This document shows positions 36,011 through 48,000 of a stretch of 64,000 bases of DNA, piece by piece; position 1 is the first letter of the stretch; the number at the start of each line of letters is the position of its first letter. Under the pieces are notes generated by a model. The model searched no databases. It worked only from the letters and a program-made list of their open reading frames with translations, and was not told where the DNA came from. Source of the DNA: Oxytricha trifallax (taxonomy: Eukaryota > Ciliophora > Spirotrichea > Sporadotrichida > Oxytrichidae); contig ARYC01002480.1 in assembly GCA_000711775.1 (NCBI GenBank), forward strand, positions 1 to 64,000. Direction: 5' to 3'. Position numbers and translations under genes: made by a program.

Positions 36011-39000
36011 TCACCATCTTGAGAAGACTTGTTCAACATGACCGTACACTCTGTTTTAGTATATTCTATATATTTTATTTTATATATGTAGGAAAATAAT
36101 ATAATCTGTTAAGGTTGATTGTCTCCCCTTCAATAATGCATTCGCCGCTAAAATACCCATATGAAAAATGTTGCACAACAGCTAAAACCCCAATATTAAG
36201 TCCTTCCTTCATTTTGTCAGCTGGTTCAAAGTTAAGATTACATCCACGATTGGGAAAAACTTTGGATCCATGTTAAGTGCTTTGAGCAGTTCTTATAGTT
36301 TTTTTGGTAAAATAGTCGTCCTTATAATAGTCCATCTCAGTTACATCAAGTTTGTAAAATTTACCATTTAAGATTGCAAAGTCTTCAGTTGCTTTTTGAA
36401 GAGTTTTGTATTCTGAACCTATGCCATCACCAAGATTTAAAGTTAAAGTCCTGCCGTCTGGTAGAGTTGTCATAATCAAAACCCAGAAATAAGCTGTATT
36501 AAGCAAGTATAATCGTAATGTGAAAAATTGAATTTAAAAATATATTGAGAAGTTTCGGGTTTTCTTGTAAAGTACTAACTTATTAGCATTCATTGATAAT
36601 TTATTATTTGATAATTAAAATAAAATATGAAGGCAAACCAGGGAGGAGTGTTGCAGAAGCCTTATTAAAGAAGATGAAGAGGCTTTTCTAGAATTTGATC
36701 CAATTACTATCAACCAGTTGATGACCATCGAGTTCATTTTGAGTTCGTATTCACAATGAGATCACTGATTCATGCTGCACTTTACCTGGACTTGCCTAAA
36801 ACATTCGACTTGTAGTAGTTTCAAATCTACGGAAAAACTATGCTTGAAGTGTCTTTCTAACGCTAACTTTCCTGTAAATAAATCGAGCTGCAGTTGAAAT
36901 TCTTGAGGATCACATCCACACTTTTGAGAAGAGAAGCATTTTTAGTGAAATAAGTGGATTTAACGCTATCACACTTACAAGAAAAATTGGCTTTGCGCTG
37001 AAGATTTTACAAAAGCCAGAGTTGTATTAATGCTACAGAAAGCATTTAAGCAGTAGCTCGTGTATAGATAGCGTTGCAACCAAAATAATCAAGTTATTAT
37101 TGATTATACAAAAAAAGCTGGGATTATGAATCTAAATCAAGCTACTACACTAATAGAAAAGGCCAAGATGCAGATATTGGTGCAACTATAGAAATATTTT
37201 GCTCATAATAAGTTGTGATACAAGCTGTATTAACAGTTATGAATACACTAAAATGCAAAATAAAATTAGCAAGACGCTTGAAAATGCTCAAGCTTAATCT
37301 GCAATCTAAATAATTTACCACAGTAATTAAACGTAATTAAAATCTACGATAATAATCTAAAAACAGTAATAAGTGCAAGCTGTTAGTTGAATCATAATCA
37401 GAGTATCTAACTAAAATATATATAATTATGCGCTAAATAATAATTGCATTGTATTATTGCTGCTCCATCTACGAGTAGAGTGATTTAAAGTGAATATATT
37501 AATCTTTAATATTAAGTTAAATTAAGATTAAAATCCATACATAAGCTTATTTTTAACATTCAAGAGTAAGGGGGTTTCGTTCCTTCCACTCCGTAAATTT
37601 GGGGAAAAAATCAAAAAATTTAGAGATTTTGAGAAAAAAACATTTTTTTGCTTAAAAATAACTGCCATTATTTTGTTTATTAGATAAGTAAATGTATTTT
37701 AAAAATATTAAACTATATTCAGTTATAATTCAAAAATAAAAACTTTTGTTGTATTAATATGATTTTTAGGCCTTAATTATTAAAAAAACTGTAATTAAAA
37801 AAAAGCAACATTATATTAAAATTAATTTCTAATAAACAAAATAATGGCAGTTATTTTTAAGCAAAAAAATGTTTTTTTCTCAAAATCTCTAAATTTTTTG
37901 ATTTTTTCCCCAAATTTACGGAGTGGAAGGAACGAAACCCCCTTACTCTTGAATGTTAAAAATAAGCTTATGTATGGATTTTAATCTTAATTTAACTTAA
38001 TATTAAAGATTAATATATTCACTTTAAATCACTCTACTCGTAGATGGAGCAGCAATAATACAATGCAATTATTATTTAGCGCATAATTATATATATTTTA
38101 GTTAGATACTCTGATTATGATTCAACTAACAGCTTGCACTTATTACTGTTTTTAGATTATTATCGTAGATTTTAATTACGTTTAATTACTGTGGTAAATT
38201 ATTTAGATTGCAGATTAAGCTTGAGCATTTTCAAGCGTCTTGCTAATTTTATTTTGCATTTTAGTGTATTCATAACTGTTAATACAGCTTGTATCACAAC
38301 TTATTATGAGCAAAATATTTCTATAGTTGCACCAATATCTGCATCTTGGCCTTTTCTATTAGTGTAGTAGCTTGATTTAGATTCATAATCCCACCTTTTT
38401 TTGTAAAATCAATAATAACTTGATTATTTAGGTTGCAACGCTATCTATACACGAGCTACTGCTTAAATGCTTTCTGTAGCATTAATACAACTCTGGCTTT
38501 AGTAAAATCTTCAGCGCAAAGCCAATTTTTCTTGTAAGTGTGATAGCGTTAAATCCACTCATTTCACTAAAAATGCTTCTCTTCTCAAAAGTGTGGATGT
38601 GATCCTCAAGAATTTCAACTGCAGCTCGATTTATTTACAGGAAAGTTAGCGTTAGAAAGACACTTCAAGCATAGTTTTTCCGTAGAATTGAAACTACTAC
38701 AAGTCGAATGTTTTAGGCAAGTCCAGGTAAAGTGCAGCATGAATCAGTGATCTCATTGTGAATACGAACTCAAAATGAACTCGATGGTCATCAACTGGTT
38801 GATAGTAATTGGATCAAATTCTAGAAAAGCCTCTTCATCTTCTTTAATAAGGCTTCTGCAACACTCCTCCCTGGTTTGCCTTCATATTTTATTTTAATTA
38901 TCAAATAATAAATTATCAATGAATGCTAATAAGTTAATACTTTACAAGAAAACCCGAAACTTCTCAATATATTTTTAAATTCAATTTTTCACATTACGAT

Positions 39001-39905
39001 TATACTTGCTTAATACCATAGTTAAAGCTACCTCTTCCAATATCGATCATCATTTAGCAGTGAGTGCCTTAGCATTTAAACTCTTTTCCATTTAAGTTGT
39101 ATGCACCTTTAACTGACACTGGTCTCTTTTGAGTTGCGAAGAAATTTCTTAAATCATTTGATAATGGAGTTGCCCAGATACCACCTTAGTTTTCTTGATA
39201 GTCAAATTCAAGATTCATTTTGAGGTCAGGATTCTTTGATACTAATGTTATTTCATATTCTCTGGTAGAACCAGTTTTTAAAGCAATAGTAATATTCATA
39301 GCTTTTGAAGCAAGCTCAACTTTTTCCCCAAGAGCAAGAGAATCTCTCTTGTATTTTGGACAATCAAAGTTAACTTCAGCTCTTTTAAGTGTTTTTGACA
39401 GATTTTCTTTCTCAAAAACTATTAGGGAAGATGTTGGGCAAACCACCCCTAAGGAAATATCTACTAAATTGAACTGTATAACGTGAGTAGGAGTATGAAT
39501 TAGGAAGTAATCCCAAGTTCTATATTTAAGTGCATTCAATTGTGGAATTGATAATGAGAGTGGAGCAGCATGTTAATGATTTACGAAAATATCCTTGTCC
39601 ATATCCACTCCCCATCCATTTAATAGCATAGTACCCTTGTCCTCATCTATTAACTTCAATTTCTCACTTTGAGGTTGTCTCTACTACATTTATTGTTGAG
39701 TTACACCAAGTTCAGTTGGTTTATACTCATTAAACCTAGACATGTAATATAGCAAATATATAAAATCTTAGTAGATATCATCTTTATAATCAAAAAGAAG
39801 TCTTAAGGATATTATTATTTTCAATTTTAATTAAAAGTTTTCGCTATAATCGAATCCCATTAGACAGAAGGGCACAATAAGTGCCCACATAAACATAGTT
39901 CTCAT
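36011..39905 (-). CDS. Gene K: DUF2804 family protein split by a 2.5-kb palindrome
   Basis: ATG 39905 begins MRTMFMWALIVPFCLMGFDY, a hydrophobic N-terminus. A 7-bp pointer GATTATA removes the first IES. Downstream come YRTWDYFLIHTPTHVIQFNL, the palindrome insertion, then TLPDGRTLTLNLGDGIGSEY, KFYKLDVTEMDYYKDDY and, after an IES with pointer AACAGA (36056-36110), the end GHVEQVFSRW with TGA 36011-36013. The order WDY..., RGSF-Y-G...FW, LPDGRxLxLNLGDG, terminal (E)xxxxRW matches DUF2804. The family is common in ciliates; its biochemical role is not established. About 430 residues, near the usual family length plus an N-terminal hydrophobic segment. Confidence 0.85.
36503..39009. mobile_element. 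2.5-kb palindromic element with TTAA at both ends
   Basis: Arms 36503-37683 and 37828-39009 (about 1.18 kb each) are almost exact reverse complements around a 144-bp loop. Ends read GCAAGTATAATCG...CGATTATACTTGC and are flanked by TTAA (36499-36502 and 39010-39013). Keeping one TTAA joins the two halves of gene K in frame (G-I-N-T). TTAA targets with seamless excision are the hallmark of piggyBac-type transposons; no transposase is recognised here. Each arm holds GC-richer, codon-like blocks in more than one frame, so it may have captured or once encoded a protein. It behaves as an IES of gene K. Confidence 0.88.
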
Positions 39906-40122
39906 TTTCTTTAGATTATTGAATTTATTGTATATAAAATAGATATTAATCAAAAGATATTTTAGAATCTTGATTGAATTCTTCGCTTATGAAGCATTAT
40001 TTGCGAATAAAAGAGGTTGCTAATATTAAAAATACTGATTATTGTAATTCTTATTAAAGTTAAACAGTAAAATTATAATAAAATTAAATATGCGAGGTTA
40101 AGAGTAACACAATACTTATTAA
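39906..40122. other. Short AT-rich spacer between divergent genes K and N
   Basis: No coding signal. Genes K (minus) and N (plus) start on either side, so this holds both 5' flanks. Confidence 0.5.
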
Positions 40123-42717
40123 ATGGCTACTTTACAACAAAACAGACATCATGATTTAACTTAGATCTAGTAATAGGAGCAATCTTATCCATATTATTGT
40201 AGGAATATATTTAAATCAAAAAATTTTAGCTAAATAAATTAATATTTAATAAAACTAGAGACAGTTAAGTTGAACTACATAACATATACAATCTTGGGCT
40301 CTTTCGAAAGAGAAAATTCAATTATCTGGATTTTGTTGTTTACGGTACTATTTTATCGATTCCTTCTGCGATTCAATTTGATTTTAATCTACCCTTCTAG
40401 ACTTAAATCAATGATTTTGACCTTCAATTAAAATCAAGTTAAATAGCTCCGGGAATCCAATAAAATAGCACCGCCAATAATTGAGACCAGCCAATTTTAT
40501 TTTCACTATCGAATGGGCCAAAGATTGTTTACCAAGCGAACATTAATTCTCACTAAATTTCTATATTATTTATTAATTTAAGTCTAATTCTAATTTTTCA
40601 AATCAAATGTATTCCTACAATAATAAAATATGTAAACATTACAAAACATTCAATCTCTTTAGTAGCATTAATAGATTCCACACAATCTCTAATAATCTCC
40701 CTAAAATCTTCAAAACAATTATTAACAGTAAAATCAACAATAAACATGATAAGATTAATAAATAGAAAATCACCATTACTCATCAATGCCCTAACAATTA
40801 CATTAAATTAATCAATCTTATGTAAATGTCAATTTGAGTTAAGATCCTGGCATAGATTTCAAAAGATTGAAGAAAATGGAAAACTTTTACCCAAAAAAGC
40901 GTATGTTTGCCAATAATTTACATCATAAAACATCTATGTAAATTGTAGGAAATGATCATTAAGATTGTTAAACTTCATTAAAAAATACTGGTTCTAATCT
41001 CTCAATATATATAATTAATTGCTATTTTAAGTCTAAGGAAACTTTTTTATATTGTATCTCATCTTTAGATCAGGAAAGAAATATAAAATCAACTAGATAC
41101 AATATACTATCCCTCAAAAAATCTTCAATCACACTTATTAAGGGAACTAATCAATATAGTAGTAATTTCCCAATCATAATAATCAAATTCCCTTGAACAG
41201 TCAGCATTTAAATTATTCTTTAAATTAAGGAAATAGTCATTAAAATCCTCAAATTCCTTTACAAAACTCTCATTACTCATTAATTTCTTAAGAAGATTAA
41301 TACCCTCAACTTATATAATAAAATGGTCATTAAAATTACACACAGACGTTGTCTAGATTAAGAAACTAAAATATAAGAGAAGATCCTAATGTCTCACTAG
41401 AATAACTAAGGCATTAGAGTAGGTAGATATAGATATCTTAGTAATAATAAATGGCTTTCAAGAGATTTAGTTAGAATAATGTAGAATTACATTCAAATTT
41501 ATCTCATGAAAATAGTCTTAACTCAATACATGATAAAAGTAGAAATTTCCATACTTCATCGCCTTAGATTTATACTAAAAATCAAAGCATGCCTCTTGAA
41601 GGAGTTAATAACGATACCCAATCAATTCAAGTTTAAAACGGATATATAAATGGGAATGATTATGTTCAAGAAATTGATAGAATTTAATAAACGCAAAGCC
41701 AGTTAAAGAGTGATGTACTAGGCATCAATCCTAACCTACTAAATTATAACAGGCCATAGTTTTACAACTAGTCTTTAACTCCTCAAAACAAGAAGAGAAT
41801 TAGTAATAAAAATTATGAAGCTATATAATTTTGCAAAATAACTATTACGAGTATTTTCTAATTTACTATATACAAAGAATTCCTCTTGGAAAAATAGTGA
41901 CATAAATTGAGATGAAAAATCCAGAAACAAGAAAGCAATTAAAGCAGATTTTGGAGTAATAAATAAAAGAGAAGGAAATTCAGAAGTTTGATGAGCTTTA
42001 GCGAAAGTTTGAGAAATCAATTGGATTTAAGTTTGAATCTCCCAGTGAGCTTGAAATTACTCATCATGCCTAAAATCCTTAGTTTATTTATTAAATAATG
42101 GGAGAATTATTTATCATTTGATGAATATTATGAGATTTAGTTACAACCAATTTATAACATGATATCAGGTTAAGTGTAAACTCCAGTAAATTAAAATTCT
42201 TATTTGAGTCTACTTCCTCCTAGACCAAATGCATATAAAACCTCACAAAAATCATCATATTCTAATCCAATCAACCATACCTTAAATCTAAACACTCTAT
42301 AAAATTAGTAGTTATAACATTTGTCTTTGAAAAAATATAGTAAATATCCTATTAATTTATCAATTATAAATGTTATATCATTTCATAAATAAAATAATTA
42401 ACTTTGAAAAATGTTCCTACTCTACACAATTCATAGTATCCCACAGGTATAAGCACACCGAATCGAGGAGTTAGTAGAAATATTGGAGTTTATTAAAAAG
42501 CACTGGATTTTATTCCAAAATCTGAAGACATCTTGCATTCATAATAACTTCCCACTATTTAGAATACAATAACTCCAAATTATATTTCAGAATGTGGTAT
42601 GAATGTTATAAAATTAAATTTTGAAATTAATTTTATACGATGGTTAATAGTAGGAGAAATTCATTTAATGGCTTGAACAATTAAAATTCCTAGTCCTATC
42701 TAGCAAATGTTGTTTGA
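40123..42717 (+). CDS. Gene N: long Gln/Asn-rich protein
   Basis: ATG 40123 begins MATLQQNRHHDLTQIQQQEQ. After a 429-bp IES (pointer ATA) the frame runs QQNMQTLQNIQSLQQHQQIP, then an 18-bp IES with pointer AATAAA, then further N/Q-rich sequence through SIQQQFPNHNNQIPLNSQH, a basic patch MAFKRFSQNN at 41451, a charged coiled helix (KQLKQILEQQIKEKEIQKFD) near 41930, and a Ser/Asn-rich end with TGA 42715-42717. Glutamines are encoded mostly by TAA, TAG and CAA. Composition is prion-like and probably disordered. The opposite strand shows a long open frame at 40598-40786 that is an antisense shadow. Function unknown. Confidence 0.72.
40194..40622. mobile_element. 429-bp MITE-like IES in gene N
   Basis: Termini ATTATTGTAGGAAT and ATTCCTACAATAAT are inverted repeats, flanked by a 3-bp ATA pointer (40191-40193 and 40620-40622). 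Removal joins EQSYP to QQNMQTL in frame. Nested inside (about 40354-40474) is a second inverted repeat pair, ggtactattttatcgattcc and ggaatccaataaaatagcac, related to the spacer element near 1322-1493. No protein is encoded. Confidence 0.7.
40745..40762 (+). other. 18-bp IES of gene N carrying the only in-frame TGA
   Basis: AATAAA occurs at 40739-40744 and 40757-40762. Removing one copy plus the 12 bp between deletes exactly six codons, including the TGA at 40746-40748, and leaves NQQQIENHHY open. It is among the shortest IESs one would expect, and because its length is a multiple of three only the TGA betrays it. Confidence 0.65.
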
Positions 42718-44419
42718 AATGATCTTAGAGAATGAAAAAGAGACACAAATTGTAATTTAGAGATAGAATTCACTCTATAATTAAAATTTTATTTGAGTTG
42801 TACTTTAAAGTTACAAGCAAGGAAATCTTTAGAGAAATATTAATTTAGTTAATTACGATTTAATTTTTTAATGTTACATTAACGATAATAAACTTCAGAA
42901 ACAATATTTCCATTTAAATATTATTTTTACTATCTTCATATATTTAAGATAGAATTAAGAAACATCATTAAATTATATAAAGAGAATTTCGTACTATTTA
43001 TTATATAGGTATTGAAGTTAATTAGATATATCTAAGTTACTTTTTGCTCAACACTAAGATACTGCGTATATGTTCCTAGAAGAACCCTACCTTAAAATAT
43101 GTTTTTTAATAATAAATATTGTCAATTATCTATTATCAATAATTGTTAATGAAGAATCAAATAAAGTTTTTTCAAAAATTAAAAATGTTTTAAAAAATAT
43201 AGTAAATACCTTTGTAATATCAGTTAAAAATTTAGATAAATTAAGAAATATCAATTTATAAATATTTCCATCAATAATTTATAAATTACTTTTATATGAA
43301 ATTACCATAGCAACAGATAAATTAATGCTAAGATATTTTAAAATTAGATCAGGCAAATTCCATATATATTTTAAACTTGAAAATATGTTTTTAAATTTGT
43401 TTATTTTTGATTAATCCTCCTAAGCAATTATTTTTCCCATTAATTAAATCTCTGATTATTTCTCATTTCTTGCATTAAAATAAATTTAATATTAATTTTA
43501 AAGATTTAAATGAGATTACTGAAACAAGAAATGTCGGTATTCTTCACCATTAGATGTAAAATAAAACTTTGATGTAATCTTAGATCAAAAGGTCTCTTTC
43601 CCTTCCAAATTATACATAATCTTTTAATAAATTTAAATTAAAATTAACAATAGATATATATATATATATCCCAGTTTGTAATACTCTTGATTTGAACAAA
43701 GGCCAGAATATATCATGGCAACTAATTATTCTAAACCTTTTAATTTGATAAAAGAGAATATATAAAAGTGCAAATTGAATTGATCCAGTTTAATAATAAA
43801 TTTATAGAAAATATAGTCATAAGTTCACGAAGATGGCTTCTTATTATAAAAATTGGTGATATGCTTTTTAAAATTATATTATATAAATAAGCGTTGAATA
43901 TTACCTAGTTATGCTTTAAATCCATAATTAAATAGACTTTTTTTATTTTTATTCTATAGCAATTGAAACATTAAAAACTCTGTAAATAGAGATGATTTAC
44001 CATAAATTTTATACTATAAACGAAAATTTGTAATCTTAATATTTATTTTCTACTATGAATGTTTAAATGTTGGTGATAATGTTTTTTTTTTAAAAAAAAA
44101 GATAAATATATCAAATATGAATAAATTTATAAGTTTACATTAAATTAACGCAATACTTAAATTATCCTAAAAAATTTTAATTTTAAGTATAATTTACATT
44201 TTAAATCCCTTTATTTTTGGACTTATTTCCAATATATTAATATGATTAAATACAAATTATTTATTTTTTACTATTCAATAAAAATGATCAATTATTTATC
44301 AATATTTAAGTTCGAATTATATTTTTTTCTCATAAATATAAACCTATTTTAAATATTTATACTAGACATTTAAACGAATTAAAATTTTGGATTCTTGTAT
44401 CACAAATTTATTTTAATTT
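42718..44419. other. AT-rich region, one open frame of uncertain meaning
   Basis: Mostly featureless A/T. A TGA-free plus frame spans 43016-43513 and starts SQLDISKLLFAQHQDTAYMF, whose first 30 codons look better than background; the rest is Ile/Asn/Lys-rich as expected from composition alone. A (TA)n tract lies near 43654-43670. A single MDS of an unseen gene is possible. Confidence 0.35.
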
Positions 44420-45000
44420 TATGGCTGATTTGAATGAAGTCATTGACACAACCAAAGGTGGTGCTAATGTTACTCTAAACGTGCACTCAACTGTTAATGT
44501 TCACTTGAAATCAGGTGGTCTCATCCCTTACTAAAACACTGGTGACATGTCAGTCAAGACTACAACTGATCTCTTGAAGAAACCAGTTGCTATTCTTGCC
44601 AACAGAGATGATTCAGGACATGCTGAAGGTACTGTCTTTTTAGATCAAGGTATTTCAAGAGTTGAATTAGACTCTCAACTATATGAACACTACTCTGTTA
44701 AGTTACAAGCTAACAGCTTCTAATTCAAGCTTCTAGGAGGTAAATCTGGAAACTAACCACACGTCTTGGTTTATATTAATTTCAAATATTACGCAGCATA
44801 AAAAGCACATAATATTATTACTTTTGGAAGAGCTCTTAATTGTAGACGCAGCAGACCTACAGGACGTTAATTTCGCTTGTGGTATGGATAGTATGATGAA
44901 AAACGTAGTCAATATGAAAGCAACCTATATCGCTGGCAAGAAAATGCTCAAGATATCTCCAGATAATAAATCTATTACAAATATAATTTTAAGTTAGTAT
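44420..45000 (+). CDS. Displaced 3' MDSs of gene P (GH31 C-terminal domain)
   Basis: This block encodes the beta-sandwich that follows the GH31 barrel: NVHLKSGGLIPYQNTGDM, a TTTDLLKKPVAIL strand and HAEGTVFLDQG, where the family has the A-x-G-x-L-x-x-D-D-G motif. Gene O has its own copy of this domain at 48240-48640. Gene P, 9.5 kb downstream, stops at GKWVNMAD with sequence TATGGC (54013-54018); this block begins with TATGGC (44420-44425) and continues LNEVIDTTKGG. A second junction here uses pointer TTGG near 44766 and 44823 (HVL to EELLIVDAADL). The block thus belongs to P, out of order. Its 3' limit against the start of gene O is unresolved. Confidence 0.85.
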
Positions 45001-48000
45001 TAGATACTGAGAACCCAGTTAAATTTAGCGATATCGCTAACGTATACTTCGGTAGCTCAACTAAGAAAGACCTTAACCTTTGTGACCCACTTACTTTCCA
45101 ATGGAAGATTAATGGTGCTCTCCCAGATATTTCAAAAGTACCAATGGTTACCCTTATAATATAGTTTATGATATAATTTCATTTTTAAGAAGTTAGACTG
45201 ATAATTTTATACCATTTACATCATATTATAAGCTGACCAATTTAGCTGGTACCGCAAATGACCTTGCAGCAACTATTCAATTTACTGATACAAACCTTAT
45301 TAACATTAAGTGGACTTATGACGGTGCTCAAACCCCTGATGGAAAGAGAACCCCAGTCGAAGTTCCAAATGATTTAGTTGACACCAAAGTAAGAGGTGTT
45401 TAAACCCAAAATCTTGGAGATTACATCCAAATTACTGCCAATCAATAAATTTTTATTCATTTAAAATTTTAACCTAAATGTAAATTTGCAATCCATTCTC
45501 AGTCAAATTCACTCCAAGAAACATCTAAGATAAGACTCCTTATTTCACTTTGAATGGAATGCTTCTTGATTCATACTTGAACTGGATTAATGCCCAAGTT
45601 ACTGTCCCAGCTGGTGACCAATTCTTATAATAAAATTATTAAGAAGTTTCTTGATATTATTTAAAACAGCTTATTTTAATATTCAAGGGAATCTTCGGTC
45701 TTGGTGAAAGAGCTTACAAGAACTTTTTCTATGAAGATGGTGTTTACACTATTTGGGGTAAAGATTCAGGAACTCCTGATGAAGATGGAAAGCCACCTGC
45801 CAAGTCTATGTACGGAACCCACCCCTTCTTCATGTTTAGACATGGAGCTGAAAGTTATGGTGGAGTTTTCTACAAACTAGCTCATGCTCAAGATTGGTTC
45901 ATCCAAAATGATAAGACAAAGGGTACCATCAACCTTAAGACTGTAGCAACTGGTGGGCTTGGAGATATCTACATCATGACTGATCAACAAAATCCACAAA
46001 CTATCATTGAGAGATACTACTCTATGATTGGTGATCCAGTTATGATTCCCCAATGGGCTCTCGGCTGGAATTAATGCAAATGGGGTTACTTCAGCACTAA
46101 CGATCTCCAAGATTCAGTTGACAACTACAAAAAGTACAACATTCCACTCGATGTCTAATGGTCTGACATTGATTACATGAGCAACTATTTTAACAATGGA
46201 TAATTCCAAAAAATATGCATCTTTATCAAAAAGCTCATTTCTTTATTAATACAAGGACTTCACTTATGATGATAAGAACTTCAAGGACTTACCAGCATTC
46301 GTTGATGGACTTCACAAAAACAACCAGAGATTCGTTCCAATTCTTGATATTGGTGTTGCCATGAGGCCAGGTTCTGGATACTCAGCTTAAACCAGATCAT
46401 GAATTGAAGTATTTAATATAATAGCTAACTAAACTATAAAGTTTATGATTTGGGTATAAAGGATGATGTTTTCATTAAGATTAATGGCTAAAACGGTGTT
46501 GAACCATTCATTGGTAAAGTCTGGCCTAACGAAGCAAATTATCCAGATTTCTTCAATGCTAAGACTACTCCATGGTGGCACACTCAGTTGACTAGCATTA
46601 ATACAATTATTATTATTATATGGTTCTTTAATCAATAAGGCTCTATATAATAATAAACATGTACACCCAGATTAAGTTTGATGGTCTTTGGGAAGATATG
46701 AATGAAGTTTCTAACTTCTGTGATGGTATTTGCTATGATAGACAAAAGCCAACTGTTTAAGTTAAGAACCTATTACCATACACACCATCTGGTGGTGACC
46801 TTGAAGCACACACTCACGTTTTTATATTTAATTATATAAAGCCATTAAATTTAAATAAAATAGCAATTGCTTCCTTAGATGGAGTTCATGCCAACGGTTA
46901 TTTGCAATTAGATACTCACTCTTACACTGGTACTCTTGAAGTTAAAGCAACTCATGAATGGTTCAGAGATGTCTAAAAACAAAGAACTTTCATTATCGAA
47001 AGAAGTTCATTCGCTGGTATGGGCAAATTTGGTTCAAGATGGTTAGGAGACAACTACGCTGCTCCATCTCAAATGGGCTATTCAGTCACTGGTATTATGC
47101 TAATGCACATGTTTGGCATTCAATTAGCTGGTGTTGATATATGCGGATTTGGAGGAGACACTAATGCTGAACTTTGCGCAAGATGGCACACTCTTGGAGC
47201 TTTCTATCCATTTAGCAATATTTTACGCCTTATAAAATAATAAATATTACTTATCTTTTATCTATTCTCCAGAAATCATAATGCTATTGGTTAAAAACCT
47301 TAAGAACCATGGTAATTCTAAGATGAATATACTTTATGTTCATCTTAAAAAATCAATTACCTTGGTTTATTATTTTACGAGCCAGGTATTAAGTATATGG
47401 ATATCATGAGATCTGCTATTCAAACTAAGTATAGCATGATCAGATACTTCTACACATAACTCTCATTAGCTTCCCAAGGAACTGCTCAAAACTACAGAAA
47501 GGCTTTCTATAAGCCAATGTTCTTTGAGTTCCCAGAAGACATGAACACATATACTGATTTAATGCATAATTGTTCTAACCAAGATATCCCTCCAACCCCT
47601 CCCCACCCTAAACCGAGATAACCCCTCCCCATACCCCCTCCCCACCTTAAACTAAGAAACCCCTCCCCACCAAATCCTGACACCCATCACATCTCACTTT
47701 CCTTCACTAACTTATTAAATATAATAAGCTTACTACTTTTTGTTAATAAGATAATAATAATTTATTTAAGTATAGATCCTTAACTGTTCACCCCAAGCCC
47801 CCCCCACTCCACCTCCATAATAATTAGTATTTTTTCTAATTTTTTAATTGTCTTGCGGACTGAAAATACATGTAATGCAATAATTTTATAGTATTCCCTT
47901 TGTCTGTTGATCATTTTGGTTATAAGCTTTTATAAGAAAATGTTATAAAATCAAAAGTTAAAAATAGGGAAGTTAGAGGTGATGGGTATCAGGATTTGGT

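Noticed and set aside
40598-40786. Minus-strand open frame starting MMSNGDFLFINLIMF
   Set aside because: The plus strand reads as continuous Q/N-rich sequence in frame with gene N on both sides; the minus frame is an antisense shadow created by TAA/TTA richness.
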